Positions 37,951-47,899 are shown, counted from the stretch's first letter. The stretch is DNA of 64,000 nucleotides from an uncultured Pseudomonadota bacterium (GCA_903835655.1 CAILNT010000074.1:16965-80964); one strand, 5' to 3'. Translations and numbers: made by a program. The notes: generated by a model from the letters alone, not told the origin.

Positions 37951-38995
37951 CCAGGCCCGCGGCGAGGGCGAATACCAGGGTGGGCGCCGACGCGGACAGC
38001 GGCGCCGGCCAGTCCAGCAACTGCGCGAACTGGGAGAACAGACGGTTACTGAGGTGAAAACCCAGCCCCAGCAGGATCCCCAGGAGCAGGCGTCCGCCGG
38101 CTCCGCCGACGCGCGGCGGCCGATAGGCGAAAGCCAGCGCCAGCAATAGCATCACGGGTGCGGCCAGCGGGTAGGTCACCTTGCTCCAGAAAGCGACGAC
38201 ATAACGCTGCGCATCCTGATGGTTCTGCTTCAAATGGTGTACGTAGGAATACAGCGTGGCCATCGACATGCGTTGCGGCGACACCATCAGCACCGACAAC
38301 AATTCCGGCGTGACGGACGAGACCCAGGCCTGGTCCGCCAGTCGCAGGGTCTGGGTATGACCTTCGCCCAGACGGGTTTGTGTCACCCGTCGCAAATCCC
38401 AGTGGCCACCGCGCCAAACCGCGGACTCGGCGCGCAAGACCGAGCGCAGGCGGAACTGGTCATCGAAGGCGTACAGGCGCACATCCAGCAGGCTGGCGTC
38501 GGGCAGCATCTCGCGGATGTTGATGAACGTCCCCGCATCCTTCGCCCAGACGCCGGTCTTGAACTCCCTGGCCACGACCCCGCTGGTGGCGCGCAGTTTC
38601 AGCTGCTGTGCCGCGCGTTCTGCGGGCGGCGTGACGTACTCGCTCAGCAGCAGCGCCAGCACGCCGATCAGCAGGCCCACGCCCAGCATCCAGACCGCCA
38701 GACGCTGCGCGGACAGGCCGCCGGTGCGCATCACGCTGAACTCCGAACTCAGCGCCAGCCGGTTCCAGGCGACCAGCCCCCCCACCAGCACGGCGACCGG
38801 GATCAGTTCGTTCAGGCGCCCCGGAATGTTGAGTGCCACGAACAAGGTGGCCAGCATGGGCGTGTAGCTTGGCGGACTTCCCCCGGAAATTTCATGAATG
38901 AAATCGAAAAAGGAAAACATGCCGGTCAGCGCCAGTATCGCGAGGGCGCTGGCGACGAGAATTTCAAAGGCAACGTAGCGGAACAGGATGCTCAT
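37925..38995 (-). CDS. lptG: LPS export permease LptG
   Basis: This 356-residue inner-membrane permease of the LptB2FG transporter extracts LPS from the inner membrane. It has three N-terminal and three C-terminal helices around a periplasmic beta-jellyroll. Motifs include ASALAILALTGMFSFFDFIHE, LALSSEFSVMRTGGLSAQRLA and PLAAPVMLLLALAF. It overlaps lptF by 4 bases. The other Lpt components are outside the window. Confidence 0.94.
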   Translation of the reverse strand: MSILFRYVAFEILVASALAILALTGMFSFFDFIHEISGGSPPSYTPMLATLFVALNIPGRLNELIPVAVLVGGLVAWNRLALSSEFSVMRTGGLSAQRLAVWMLGVGLLIGVLALLLSEYVTPPAERAAQQLKLRATSGVVAREFKTGVWAKDAGTFINIREMLPDASLLDVRLYAFDDQFRLRSVLRAESAVWRGGHWDLRRVTQTRLGEGHTQTLRLADQAWVSSVTPELLSVLMVSPQRMSMATLYSYVHHLKQNHQDAQRYVVAFWSKVTYPLAAPVMLLLALAFAYRPPRVGGAGGRLLLGILLGLGFHLSNRLFSQFAQLLDWPAPLSASAPTLVFALAAGLAIWKMERR

Positions 38996-40074
38996 GAGCG
39001 CGCGGGCGCGTGGAAGCGCTGCCAGTAGGCGAACCCCAGGGCGAGGATCATGGTGCCATGCACCAGGGTGAGGCTGGCCGCGGCGGAAAGGTGGGAGCGG
39101 GCCACCCAGCCCTGGGACAGTCCAACCAGATTGCTATAGGAAAAATAAATCAGGATCGCGAACACCACGTTGAGCGAGCGGCCGGCGCGGGGGTTCACGT
39201 AGCTCAAGGGCACCGCCAGCAGGCAGAGTATCAGGGTACTGAGCGGATAACTCACGCGCCAAACCCATTCCGCCATATTCTCCGGCGTCGGGGCCGCCAG
39301 CAGGGCGTGGGTGCCGCGGACATGCGGCCCACCCTCCTTCTCCGCGACCTTCTGCGGCTCGATGCGCACGGCGTAGCTGGAAAAATCGGCGACACGAAAA
39401 TCCGCGATGCCAGGCGTGCCCTCGTAGCGATTCCCCTGTTCCAGCACCAGGAAGCGCTCGCCGTTCCCCATGAGCCGCACATGCCCCTGCCTGGCGACGA
39501 TCACGCCCATGCGCCCCTGCTGTAGCGACTCGACGAAGACCTTGCTGACATGCTGGCCATTGGGCGACACGGCTTCCACGAAAAACACCCGCCGGCCCTG
39601 ACCATCCTCGGAAAACACGCCGGGTGCCAGGGTAGAGACCTGGTCCCGTGTCGCCAACTTCGCCTCGAACTGCATCTGTTTGCCCGCCGACCAGGGAATC
39701 AGAACCATGCTGACGAAGGCGATGATCGCGGCCGCCGGCAGGGAAAAAACCGCCACTGGTCGAATCCAGTCGAGCGGCCCCAGACCCGCGCTCAGCCAGA
39801 TCACCGCCTCGCTGTCACGCCAGAGGCGATTCAGACTCATGAACACACCGACGAACAAGGCCATGGAGAGGATGACCGGCAAAAAACGCGCGAAGCCGAA
39901 GCCCAGCATGGGAAAGACCGCATCGTTGGCCAGGTCGCCCAGGGCAGCCTGGCCCAAGACCCGCACCAGGAGCACCGCGGCGAAGATCGATGCCAGCGCG
40001 GTGAAGACCATGCCGCTACTGGCTGCCATCTCGCGGAGCAGCGCACGGTCGAACAGACGCAGAAAGGAACTCAT
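38992..40074 (-). CDS. lptF: LPS export permease LptF
   Basis: This 360-residue YjgP-family permease is the partner of LptG. The N-terminus FDRALLREMAASSGMVFTALASI, the MALFVGVFMSLNRLWRDSEAVIW coupling region and the C-terminal YPLSTLILCLLAVPLSYVNPRAGRS are typical. It is divergent from pepA with a 95-base gap, the classical gamma/betaproteobacterial arrangement. Confidence 0.94.
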   Translation of the reverse strand: MSSFLRLFDRALLREMAASSGMVFTALASIFAAVLLVRVLGQAALGDLANDAVFPMLGFGFARFLPVILSMALFVGVFMSLNRLWRDSEAVIWLSAGLGPLDWIRPVAVFSLPAAAIIAFVSMVLIPWSAGKQMQFEAKLATRDQVSTLAPGVFSEDGQGRRVFFVEAVSPNGQHVSKVFVESLQQGRMGVIVARQGHVRLMGNGERFLVLEQGNRYEGTPGIADFRVADFSSYAVRIEPQKVAEKEGGPHVRGTHALLAAPTPENMAEWVWRVSYPLSTLILCLLAVPLSYVNPRAGRSLNVVFAILIYFSYSNLVGLSQGWVARSHLSAAASLTLVHGTMILALGFAYWQRFHAPARS

Positions 40075-40169
40075 GGTGTTTTGACTATTTGAAGTTCAAC
40101 TGCCGATAATCCGGGAAGCTTGTGTTTCGGGTACGAATTTTTCAGACACATCGGTTTCTGGAGGTAAGG

Positions 40170-41660
40170 ATGGAATTCAGCATCAAGAGCGGCAGTCCGG
40201 AAAAACAGCGCAGCGCCTGCGTGGTCGCCGGCGTCTTCGAGCATCGTAAGCTCAGCTTCGCCGGCGAAGTCATCGATCACGCGGCTTCAGGCTACCTGGC
40301 CGACATTCTCCGGCGTGGCGACATGGACGGCAAGGCGGGCACGACCCTGCTGCTGCACAACGTGCCCGGCCTGTTATGCGACAGGGTCCTGCTGGTCGGC
40401 CTGGGCAAGGAGCGAGAGTTCCGCGACAAACAATACCGCGACGCGGTGCGTGCCGCGATCAAAGCCCTGTCCGATACCGGAGTCGGCGAAGCCGCACTGT
40501 ACCTTTGCGAGATTCCGGTCAAGAAACGCGACCTGGGATGGAATGTGGAACAGGCCGTGCTGGTCGTGGAAGAAACGCTGTATCGCTTCGAGCAGATGAA
40601 GAGCAAACCCGACGAGAATCGGCGCGCCCTGCGCCGGCTCACCCTTGCCGTGTCGCGCCGCGGCGAACTGCCCACTGGAGAAGCGGCCGCCCTGCGCGGC
40701 CAGGCGATCGCCGCCGGCATGAAACTGGCCAAGGATCTGGGCAATCTGCCGGGCAACGTCTGCACGCCCGGCTACCTCGCCTTACAGGCCGAGGAACTGG
40801 CGAAGGCACACGGTTTCGCCATCGAGGTGCTCGACCAGGTCGCCATCGAAAAACTGGGCATGGGTTCCTTCCTTTCCGTGGCCAAGGGCAGCGACGAGGC
40901 GCCGCACTTCATCATCCTGCGCCACCACGGCGGCAGGGAAGACCAGAAACCCGTAGTCCTGGTGGGCAAGGGCATCACCTTCGACTCCGGCGGCATTTCC
41001 CTCAAGCCGGGCGCGGACATGGACGAGATGAAATACGACATGTGCGGCGCGGCGTCGGTCCTGGGTGCTTTCCGCGCCCTGGCCGAATTGAAGCTGCCAC
41101 TCAATGTGATCGGTCTCATCCCCACCTGCGAGAACCTACCCAACGGACGCGCCAGCAAACCGGGCGATGTGGTCACCAGCTTGTCGGGGCAGACCATCGA
41201 AGTGCTCAACACCGACGCCGAAGGCCGATTGATCCTGTGCGACGCGCTGACTTATGCGGAACGCTTCGAGCCCGCCTGCGTGGTGGACATCGCCACCCTC
41301 ACCGGCGCTTGTGTGATCGCGTTGGGACACATCACCTCGGGCCTGCTCGCCAACGACGACGCCCTGGCGCGGGAATTGCTGCATGCCGGCGAGGTGGCGC
41401 ACGACCGCTGCTGGCAACTGCCGCTGTTCGAGGAATACGAGGAGCAGCTCAACAGCAATTTCGCCGATATGGCCAACATCGGTGGGCGCCCGGCCGGCAC
41501 CATCACCGCGGCGGCTTTCCTGAGCAAATTCACCAGGAAATACGACTGGGCTCACCTGGACATCGCCGGGACCGCCTGGAAATCTGGCAAGGAGAAGGGC
41601 AGCACCGGCCGTCCGGTGCCGCTGTTGGTGCATTTCCTGGTTAAACGGGCGAAAGGGTAA
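40170..41660 (+). CDS. pepA: Leucyl aminopeptidase (PepA)
   Basis: This 496-residue M17 aminopeptidase has two metals; the PepA type can also bind DNA in some bacteria. ATG 40170 has a GGAGG site. Metal and catalytic residues are in GKGITFDSGGISLKPG (Lys, Asp), YDMCGAA (Asp) and NTDAEGRLILCDAL (Asp, Glu, Arg). holC, usual after pepA, is missing: nadB follows on the opposite strand. Confidence 0.96.
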   Translation: MEFSIKSGSPEKQRSACVVAGVFEHRKLSFAGEVIDHAASGYLADILRRGDMDGKAGTTLLLHNVPGLLCDRVLLVGLGKEREFRDKQYRDAVRAAIKALSDTGVGEAALYLCEIPVKKRDLGWNVEQAVLVVEETLYRFEQMKSKPDENRRALRRLTLAVSRRGELPTGEAAALRGQAIAAGMKLAKDLGNLPGNVCTPGYLALQAEELAKAHGFAIEVLDQVAIEKLGMGSFLSVAKGSDEAPHFIILRHHGGREDQKPVVLVGKGITFDSGGISLKPGADMDEMKYDMCGAASVLGAFRALAELKLPLNVIGLIPTCENLPNGRASKPGDVVTSLSGQTIEVLNTDAEGRLILCDALTYAERFEPACVVDIATLTGACVIALGHITSGLLANDDALARELLHAGEVAHDRCWQLPLFEEYEEQLNSNFADMANIGGRPAGTITAAAFLSKFTRKYDWAHLDIAGTAWKSGKEKGSTGRPVPLLVHFLVKRAKG

Positions 41661-41667
41661 TGCGTAG

Positions 41668-41688
41668 GGGCGGGCTTCAAACCCGCCC
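41668..41688. terminator. Hairpin between convergent pepA and nadB
   Basis: A perfect 7-bp inverted repeat (GGGCGGG/CCCGCCC) with a 7-base loop lies between the converging stops, without a T-run on either strand. A bidirectional terminator is plausible. Confidence 0.45.
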
Positions 41689-41689
41689 A

Positions 41690-43252
41690 TTACGGCTCCA
41701 ACAGCGTGGCCTTCGCCTGTGCCAATTGACCGGGGTAGTCGCGCGACGCGTGCAGACCCCGGCTTTCGTGGCGCGATTTGGCACTACGCACGATGAGGTC
41801 GGCGGTGAGCACCAGGTTGCGCAACTCGACCAGATCGTTGCTCACCCTAAAATTGCTGTAATACTCGTCGATCTCGTCGGCCAGGAGCTTGAGGCGGTGG
41901 GCGGCGCGCTCCAGGCGCTTGGTGGTGCGCACGATGCCGACATAATCCCACATGAAGCGGCGCAGTTCGTGCCAGTTGTGGGCGAGGACGATCTCCTCGT
42001 CGGCGTCGGTCACGCGGCTTTCGTCCCAGACCGGCAATGCCTGCTCCCGCGCGGGCGTCGACGTGGCGATGTGAGCCGCCGCCGCACGTCCATACACCAG
42101 GCATTCCAGCAGGGAATTGGATGCGAGTCGATTGGCGCCATGCAGGCCGGTGCAACTGGTTTCACCGATGGCATAGAGGTGATCGGCATCGCTATGCCCG
42201 TTCCTGTCCACCAGCACGCCGCCACAGGTGTAGTGCGCGGCCGGGGCCACCGGAATCCAGGTACGCGTGATGTCGATGCCCAGTTCCAGGCAGCGTGCGT
42301 GGATGTTGGGAAAATGGCTGACGATGAACTTGGCAGGCTTGTGGGTGATGTCCAGATACACGCAATCGAGGCCACGTTTCTTCATCTCGAAATCGATGGC
42401 GCGCGCCACCACGTCACGCGGCGCCAGTTCGGCGCGCTCGTCGTGTTCCGGCATGAAGCGGTTGCCATCGGGCAGGCGCAGCAGCGCCCCTTCGCCGCGC
42501 ATCGCCTCGGTGATGAGAAAGGACTTGGCATGCGGGTGGTAGAGACAGGTCGGGTGAAACTGGATGAATTCCAGGTTGGCCACGCGGCAGCCCGCGCGCC
42601 AGGCCATGGCGATCCCGTCGCCGGTCGCCGTATCCGGGTTGGTGGTGTAGAGAAAGGCCTTGCCGGCGCCACCGCTGGCCAGCACAGTGAAACCGGCGGC
42701 GAAGGTGGCCACATGGCCGCTGGCGGTATCGAGTACGTAAGCCCCATACACCCCGCGCCCCTCGCCCCCGAGAAGGCGGTCGGTGATCAGGTCGATCGCG
42801 ATGTGCTCCGGGTACAGGGTCAGATTGGGCCGCGCCGCCATCCGCGCCAACAGGATGTCTTGCACGGCGCGCCCAGTGGCATCCGCCGCGTGCAACACCC
42901 GGCGCTTCGAGTGGCCGCCTTCGCGCGTCAGGTGATAATCCTTCCCCTCGTGGTCGAACGGCGCGCCCTGCTCGATCAACCATTGCACCGCGCCGGGTGC
43001 CGCTTCCACCACATGGCGCACCACGGCCTCGTTGCACAGACCGGCCCCCGCCACCAGGGTATCGCGCACATGCTCGTCGAAGCTGTCCTCCGGGCTGGTG
43101 ACTGCGGCAATGCCGCCCTGTGCCCAATAACTGGAACTGTCCGTGCCGGCTTTCTTGGTCACGACCGCGATGTGCAACCCCTCGGGCAGGGACAATGCCA
43201 GGGTGGCGGCGGACAGGCCGGAACCGATGATGAGTACGTCGAAGCGCTGCAT
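41690..43252 (-). CDS. nadB: L-aspartate oxidase
   Basis: This 520-residue flavoenzyme oxidises L-aspartate to iminoaspartate, the first step of NAD synthesis. ATG 43252 gives [20 protein letters not shown], the FAD-binding start; the frame is open a little further upstream. The succinate-dehydrogenase-like active site is in [41 protein letters not shown] and [12 protein letters not shown]. nadA and nadC are not adjacent. It is divergent from rpoE. Confidence 0.96.
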   Translation of the reverse strand: MQRFDVLIIGSGLSAATLALSLPEGLHIAVVTKKAGTDSSSYWAQGGIAAVTSPEDSFDEHVRDTLVAGAGLCNEAVVRHVVEAAPGAVQWLIEQGAPFDHEGKDYHLTREGGHSKRRVLHAADATGRAVQDILLARMAARPNLTLYPEHIAIDLITDRLLGGEGRGVYGAYVLDTASGHVATFAAGFTVLASGGAGKAFLYTTNPDTATGDGIAMAWRAGCRVANLEFIQFHPTCLYHPHAKSFLITEAMRGEGALLRLPDGNRFMPEHDERAELAPRDVVARAIDFEMKKRGLDCVYLDITHKPAKFIVSHFPNIHARCLELGIDITRTWIPVAPAAHYTCGGVLVDRNGHSDADHLYAIGETSCTGLHGANRLASNSLLECLVYGRAAAAHIATSTPAREQALPVWDESRVTDADEEIVLAHNWHELRRFMWDYVGIVRTTKRLERAAHRLKLLADEIDEYYSNFRVSNDLVELRNLVLTADLIVRSAKSRHESRGLHASRDYPGQLAQAKATLLEP

Positions 43253-43329
43253 GACCTCGCTCGCAGAATGGGAGGGCGACGCGGCACCCACCGGAGCCTA
43301 CTCACCGGTGTGCCCGCCGTTCGGCCGGT

Positions 43330-43377
43330 TATACTCGACCCGACATGGATTGCAAGCCGTGGCAGCACTGTGCCACG
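43330..43377 (+). promoter_or_regulatory. Upstream region of rpoE with -10 and inverted repeat
   Basis: TATACT at 43330-43335 is a good -10, with no clear -35. Further down, CGTGGCA (43358-43364) and TGCCACG (43371-43377) form a 7-bp inverted repeat with a 6-base loop, 13 bases before the rpoE start codon. It could be an operator or an mRNA hairpin that limits translation. No obvious sigma-E GAACTT/TCTGA pair was recognised. Confidence 0.35.
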
Positions 43378-43389
43378 CAGAGGAAGAGG

Positions 43390-43989
43390 ATGAGTGATCG
43401 GGAAATCGATCTACAACTGGTCGAGCGGGTGCGCGAGGGCGACAAGCGGGCATTTGGACTGCTGGTGGAAAAATATCGCCGCCGGGTCATCCGCCTCCTG
43501 TCGCGCATGGTGCGCAATCCTGAAGACCTGGAGGACATCGCCCAGGAAACCTTTATCAAGGCTTACCGGGCGCTACCGCAGTTTCGTGGCGACGCGGCCT
43601 TCTATACCTGGCTGTATCGCATCGCCGTGAATACCGCGAAAAATTTCCTGATCGCGCGCGGCAAGGCGATGCGCACGGTGAGCGACCACGCGGCCAACGA
43701 CGACGACGAGCCCGATGAACGCCTGGTGGCCCAGGACAACAGCACGCCGGAATCGGAACTCCTGTCGAAACAGGTTGCCATAGCCGTTAACGAAGCGGTG
43801 GACGCCCTGCCCGAGGAGTTGCGCCAAGCCATCACCCTGCGAGAAATGGAAGGCTTGAGTTACGAAGAAATCGCGGAAACCATGGATTGCCCGATTGGCA
43901 CCGTGCGCTCGCGCATCTTCCGGGCGCGCGAGGCGATTTCCAGCAAATTGCGGCCGATCCTGGGCACGCCGGATGACAAGAGGTGGTAG
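43390..43989 (+). CDS. rpoE: RNA polymerase sigma factor RpoE
   Basis: This 199-residue ECF sigma factor is the envelope-stress type. ATG 43390 (MSDREIDLQLVERVREGDKRAF) is the family start. Region 2 shows DLEDIAQETFIKAYRALPQFRGDAAFYTWLYRIAVNTAKN; region 4 is LREMEGLSYEEIAETMDCPIGTVRSRIFRAREA. It is followed by its anti-sigma factor rseA and by rseB and rseC, so the usual control by membrane sequestration applies. Confidence 0.96.
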   Translation: MSDREIDLQLVERVREGDKRAFGLLVEKYRRRVIRLLSRMVRNPEDLEDIAQETFIKAYRALPQFRGDAAFYTWLYRIAVNTAKNFLIARGKAMRTVSDHAANDDDEPDERLVAQDNSTPESELLSKQVAIAVNEAVDALPEELRQAITLREMEGLSYEEIAETMDCPIGTVRSRIFRAREAISSKLRPILGTPDDKRW

Positions 43990-43993
43990 CCAG

Positions 43994-44467
43994 ATGAACA
44001 CGACACAAAATAACGATGAGCACCTTTCCGCCCTGCTGGATGGCGAACTGTCCGACCGGGACGCACAGCGGGTGATCCGCCAACTGGCTGACGACCCCGC
44101 CGGACGGGCGCGGTTCGCCGAGTACTGCGCCGTGGGCGACCTACTGCGCGGGCATCGTGCCGACCTCCCCGAACTCACCGGGAGGGTCATGGCCGCGCTC
44201 GAAGATGAGCCCACGGTGCTCGCTCCCGTGCGCCGGGACGGTGGGCGACGGCCACTGCTCTGGCTCGCCGCCGCGGCCTGTGGCGTTCTCACGTGGGGTC
44301 TGTGGGGAGGCGTGCCGCGTCAGGAGAGTTCGGCGGTGCTGGCCTCCTTGCGGGCACCGGCGGATGTCGCGCCCTATCTGGCCGCGCACCAGGACTATGC
44401 GCAGGCCGTGCTCGACGTGCCGGAAATGCAGTTCACCCGGGTCTCTCTGAGCGGAGAAGCCCGATGA
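43994..44467 (+). CDS. rseA: Anti-sigma-E factor RseA
   Basis: This 157-residue RseA/MucA-type protein has the N-terminal sigma-binding domain NEHLSALLDGELSDRDAQRVIRQLADDPAGRARFAEY and one membrane helix (residues ~86-100, LLWLAAAACGVLTWGLWGG). A short periplasmic tail carries the site for RseB and proteases. ATG 43994 is 4 bases after rpoE. The tail is short compared with E. coli RseA. Confidence 0.9.
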   Translation: MNTTQNNDEHLSALLDGELSDRDAQRVIRQLADDPAGRARFAEYCAVGDLLRGHRADLPELTGRVMAALEDEPTVLAPVRRDGGRRPLLWLAAAACGVLTWGLWGGVPRQESSAVLASLRAPADVAPYLAAHQDYAQAVLDVPEMQFTRVSLSGEAR

Positions 44468-45399
44468 GGGCAGCGCCCTGGCTGTTGCTCCTCTGCATGG
44501 CGAGCGCGCAGGCCACGCAAGCGCTGCCGCCAGCCGAAGCCATCGCTTGGTTGCAGAAGATGGCCGATGCCTCGCGACAACTGGCCTACGAAGGTGTCTT
44601 CGTGGTGCGCCAGGGCGATGGCATGCAGACGCTGTCCATCAGCAACCGCCCGTCCGCACAGGGTAATGAAAGCCGCCTCTTGTCCCTGGATGGAAATCCG
44701 CGCGAAGTGCGTTGCAGTCAGACCGGCGCGGTGACCCTGGTATCCGAGGGCAGTCAGGTTCACGCTGAAAAACGCCTGAGCAACCGCCATTTCCCCGACC
44801 TGTTGCCCGCCTATCCGCAGGCCCTGCTCAACTGGTATGAAGTCAGGCTGGGAGAGATGGCGCGCGTCGCCGGACTGGATTGCCGCAACGTGGAAATCCA
44901 GCCCAAGGATGCCTTCCGCTGGGGCTATGTGCTGTGTGCGGAAAAAGACAGCGGGCTTCCCCTGAAGGCGGTCATGATCAACGGCAGCAAACAGCCGCTG
45001 ATGCAATACGTCTTTGCCGAGATCAAGTTGGGGGCCGGCGCGCAGAAGCCGCAAACCCAAGCTGCGCCCCACGCGGAACTCCCCGATCCCGCGCGGCCGG
45101 CCGACGCCGTCTTCGCCAGGGCGCTGCCACCGGGGTATGCGCGCATCGCCGCGGTCCGGCGACATCTGCCCAACATGCCGGGCGAGGTGGTGCACTGGGT
45201 GTTCAGTGACGGCCTCACCCACATCTCCTTGTTCCTGGCCCCCAGCGACAAACCCGCGGAGCCCCTCAGGGGTGTCAGCCCAAGTGGCATGGTCAACCTC
45301 ATGCGCCGCCAGGTCGGAGAATTCCAGGCCACCGTGCTGGGCGACGCCCCCTGGGTCGCGGTGGAAGCCATCGCCCAGGGCCTGGAGCCGAGAAAATGA
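44464..45399 (+). CDS. rseB: Sigma-E regulatory protein RseB/MucB
   Basis: This 311-residue periplasmic protein protects RseA from proteolysis and senses LPS or lipoprotein stress. Signal peptide MRAAPWLLLLCMASAQATQA, then the LolA-like N-terminal domain (WLQKMADASRQLAYEGVFVV) and the MucB C-terminal domain (GEVVHWVFSDGLTHISLFL). The ATG overlaps the rseA stop by 4 bases. Confidence 0.93.
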   Translation: MRAAPWLLLLCMASAQATQALPPAEAIAWLQKMADASRQLAYEGVFVVRQGDGMQTLSISNRPSAQGNESRLLSLDGNPREVRCSQTGAVTLVSEGSQVHAEKRLSNRHFPDLLPAYPQALLNWYEVRLGEMARVAGLDCRNVEIQPKDAFRWGYVLCAEKDSGLPLKAVMINGSKQPLMQYVFAEIKLGAGAQKPQTQAAPHAELPDPARPADAVFARALPPGYARIAAVRRHLPNMPGEVVHWVFSDGLTHISLFLAPSDKPAEPLRGVSPSGMVNLMRRQVGEFQATVLGDAPWVAVEAIAQGLEPRK

Positions 45400-45824
45400 T
45401 CGAAACTCCCGCCCGGATTACGCGCCTGGATGGCCTCGACGCCTGGGTCGTCAGCGCCGCGCCCTCTTCCTGCGGCGCCTGCGGCGGCAAAGGCTGCGGC
45501 AGCTCCCTGTTCGCCCGTGCCCTGCATGCCAAGGAACCGGAATACCGCGTCGAGAACCCCATCGGCGCCAGCGTGGGCGAAGCCGTGGTCATCGGCCTAC
45601 CCGACGGCGCCCTGCTGGGTGCCGCGCTATCGGGCTATATCGTGCCGCTGCTGCTTCTGCTCGCGGGTGCGGCACTGGGCCAATGGATCGCAGGGGAAGC
45701 TGGCGCCGTGGCTGGCTGTCTCCTCGGCCTGGGGCTGGCCGCCTGGAATTTGAGGCGTGGCCGCGGCACGGAAGTGCGCCCCACCGTGCTGCGGCGCGGC
45801 GAAACGGGCTGCGCCAGCCGATAA
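45396..45824 (+). CDS. rseC: RseC/MucC-type regulator
   Basis: This 142-residue membrane protein has an N-terminal soluble domain with a cysteine cluster (SSCGACGGKGCG, residues ~25-36) and two helices (~75-95 and ~100-120). The family supports sigma-E signalling or SoxR reduction, so the cysteines may hold an Fe-S cluster. It overlaps rseB by 4 bases. The mucD/degP gene, often next, is absent here. Confidence 0.88.
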   Translation: MIETPARITRLDGLDAWVVSAAPSSCGACGGKGCGSSLFARALHAKEPEYRVENPIGASVGEAVVIGLPDGALLGAALSGYIVPLLLLLAGAALGQWIAGEAGAVAGCLLGLGLAAWNLRRGRGTEVRPTVLRRGETGCASR

Positions 45825-45948
45825 AGGGCAGTGCCGGGGCACACACGGCGATGGAGCGGCCTCCCGGCCGTCGTTCAACCGAGGCACACCCTGCGGGCCT
45901 CCAGCCGCGTCGCGGCCTGGAGGACGTTCCCGCGAAGTCCCCAATATA

Positions 45949-47040
45949 TTACTGGCAGACCTGCTGCATGTTGAACGGCAGCAGGTTGCTGCTGTTGATG
46001 GCATCCATGCCGGTCGTCACCAGCCAGTGCAGCGCCTTGGTGGGCGGGGGGATGATGCCAACCAACTCGGTGGGGCACTTGAAGGTCAGGACGTACAAGG
46101 GTTTTTCGCCCGTGGGGTAAACCTTCTTGAGCGTCGGGAGGATGGATTCATCGGCCAGAGGCGGCATGGAAGGCAACGCCCGCTTCAGGTCACTGAACGT
46201 GGGCAGGCTCAGATTGAACGCGGGCAAGGACACGTTGAACGAAGGTAAGGACAGGTTGTACGCGGGCAAAGCCGGAGCGTAGACGGGAACGCTCACTTGA
46301 TTCGGGGCTGCGGGGCTGGACAGGTAGGGGTTGACGGCGCTTGCGTGCGGCGTGGCGGGCATCGCGGTCACGACGGCAACCGGCACGAGAATCTCCGCGC
46401 GTGACGCCGCGACGGCGGGCACAGGGCGGACATCGACGCGAGCCGGGGCGGCGACCACTGGTGCGGCGACGGGCGCCGCGACCGTGTTGGGCTTGGCGAC
46501 CACGGACAGCACGGCAACAGGCACAGCGGCTACGCTGGGCTGGACGAGGGTCGGCACGTAGGCGACGGCGTTTGCCTTGGGCGCGGGTTCCGCGGCAGCG
46601 GGCAGGCTGGGCTTGGCTACAGCGGGTATGGCGGGTACGGCGGTGGTGGCCAGCGTCAGCGACTTGGCCAAAGCCAGCGGCGCGGCGGGCGCAGGAGCCG
46701 CGGGAGCGGGGACTGTGGGGGCGGGGACTGCGGGAGCGGGGGGCGTTGCCAGATAGGGGTTGGGCGCGCTGGTGATCTGGGTGCTGGTACCCGGCAGATA
46801 GGGGGATAGATAGGGGTTCGTCTTCACCACGGCCTTCAACTCCGGCCCACTCGCGGCGGGCAGCACCGAATCCACCTTTTTCTCGGTGTGTTTGTGCTTG
46901 CGATGCGGTTTGTGCACGGCCTTCTTCGGCGGCTCAATCTGGGTCTGGTTCGCTTGTGTCTCGCTCCAGGCTGCGCCGCTGTTTACACCTGCCACGCAGG
47001 CGAGGAGCAGGCAGCTCAGGAGTTGGGGTAACGCTTTCAT
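45949..47040 (-). CDS. Exported Pro/Ala-rich repeat protein
   Basis: This 363-residue protein has a signal peptide (LPQLLSCLLLACVAGVNS). A Lys/His-rich stretch (KKAVHKPHRKHKHTEKK) is followed by a low-complexity region rich in Pro, Ala and Val with repeated NPYL blocks, and then YNLSLPSFNVSLPAF-type repeats. A compact C-terminal domain (PLYVLTFKCPTELVGIIPPPTKALHWLVTTG...VCQ) holds two cysteines. It could be a cell-wall-spanning or adhesive protein. I do not recognise the family. The NPY blocks echo the DUF302 protein at 11390-12172. Confidence 0.7.
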   Translation of the reverse strand: MKALPQLLSCLLLACVAGVNSGAAWSETQANQTQIEPPKKAVHKPHRKHKHTEKKVDSVLPAASGPELKAVVKTNPYLSPYLPGTSTQITSAPNPYLATPPAPAVPAPTVPAPAAPAPAAPLALAKSLTLATTAVPAIPAVAKPSLPAAAEPAPKANAVAYVPTLVQPSVAAVPVAVLSVVAKPNTVAAPVAAPVVAAPARVDVRPVPAVAASRAEILVPVAVVTAMPATPHASAVNPYLSSPAAPNQVSVPVYAPALPAYNLSLPSFNVSLPAFNLSLPTFSDLKRALPSMPPLADESILPTLKKVYPTGEKPLYVLTFKCPTELVGIIPPPTKALHWLVTTGMDAINSSNLLPFNMQQVCQ

Positions 47041-47173
47041 ATTGCCGTCCTTGAAATAGGTTCGCTTTCGGCTGCGCGGGTTAGCCAGCCATATTGCAGT
47101 AGCATGACCGACGTGGGTTGCACGGGTTCCCGATGTTGTTGATCTGGCTCAAGGGATATTGCATTCCATGGCG

Positions 47174-47899
47174 TTATTGCCACACTTCGGCATGGCAACC
47201 CGAGGCGTCACAGGAGAGATAGCCACCCGTCGCATCAAACCAGTCCGGCAACACCCAGCGCTCGCAGGAGCGGCCATCGACCGCATGGCGGTGGCGCGCG
47301 GGACGGTGGGTGTGGCCGTGGATGATGCGGCTGACCGCATGTTCCCTGAATGCCGCAGTGATGGCGTCCGGATTCACGTCCATGATTTCCATACGCTTCC
47401 CGGCCTTGGCCTGTTCACTGCGATCGCGCAGGGATACGGCGAGTGCGTGACGCACTTCCAATGGCTTGCCGAGAAAATCGGCAAGCCAGCGCGGCTCCCT
47501 GATCTGGGCGCGAAAGACCTGATACTGCGCGTCGTCGGTACACCAGGCATCGCCATGCGCCAAAAGGGTGGGCGTACCATGGAGGTCGATGCGGGTGGGG
47601 TCGGCCAGCAGGGCCAGTCCAGCGGCTCGCGCCAGATCGGGGCCGACGAGAAAATCACGGTTACCCGGCAAGAAGTGGAGGGGAACGCCCGCCTGCCCGA
47701 TCCGCTTCAGCGCGGCCGCAATCCCGGCGTGGAAGGGCAGGCCAAGATCGTCGTCGCCCACCCAGGCTTCGAACAGGTCGCCCAGGATGTAGAGGCCACT
47801 GGAACGGGACGCCTGGCATTCCAGGAAACCCCGGAATGCGTCGGCGGTGTCGGGGCGCTCCGGGCTGAGGTGCAGATCGGAGATGAACAGCGTGGGCAA
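47174..47899 (-). CDS. lpxH: UDP-2,3-diacylglucosamine diphosphatase LpxH
   Basis: This 241-residue calcineurin-like phosphoesterase makes lipid X in lipid A synthesis. Metal motifs: SDLHLSPERPD, GDLFEAWVGDD, LPGNRDFLVG, LLAHGDAWCTDD and HGHTHRPARH. It follows the peptidyl-prolyl isomerase by 6 bases in the same direction, the usual neighbour in this clade. Confidence 0.95.
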   Translation of the reverse strand: MPTLFISDLHLSPERPDTADAFRGFLECQASRSSGLYILGDLFEAWVGDDDLGLPFHAGIAAALKRIGQAGVPLHFLPGNRDFLVGPDLARAAGLALLADPTRIDLHGTPTLLAHGDAWCTDDAQYQVFRAQIREPRWLADFLGKPLEVRHALAVSLRDRSEQAKAGKRMEIMDVNPDAITAAFREHAVSRIIHGHTHRPARHRHAVDGRSCERWVLPDWFDATGGYLSCDASGCHAEVWQ

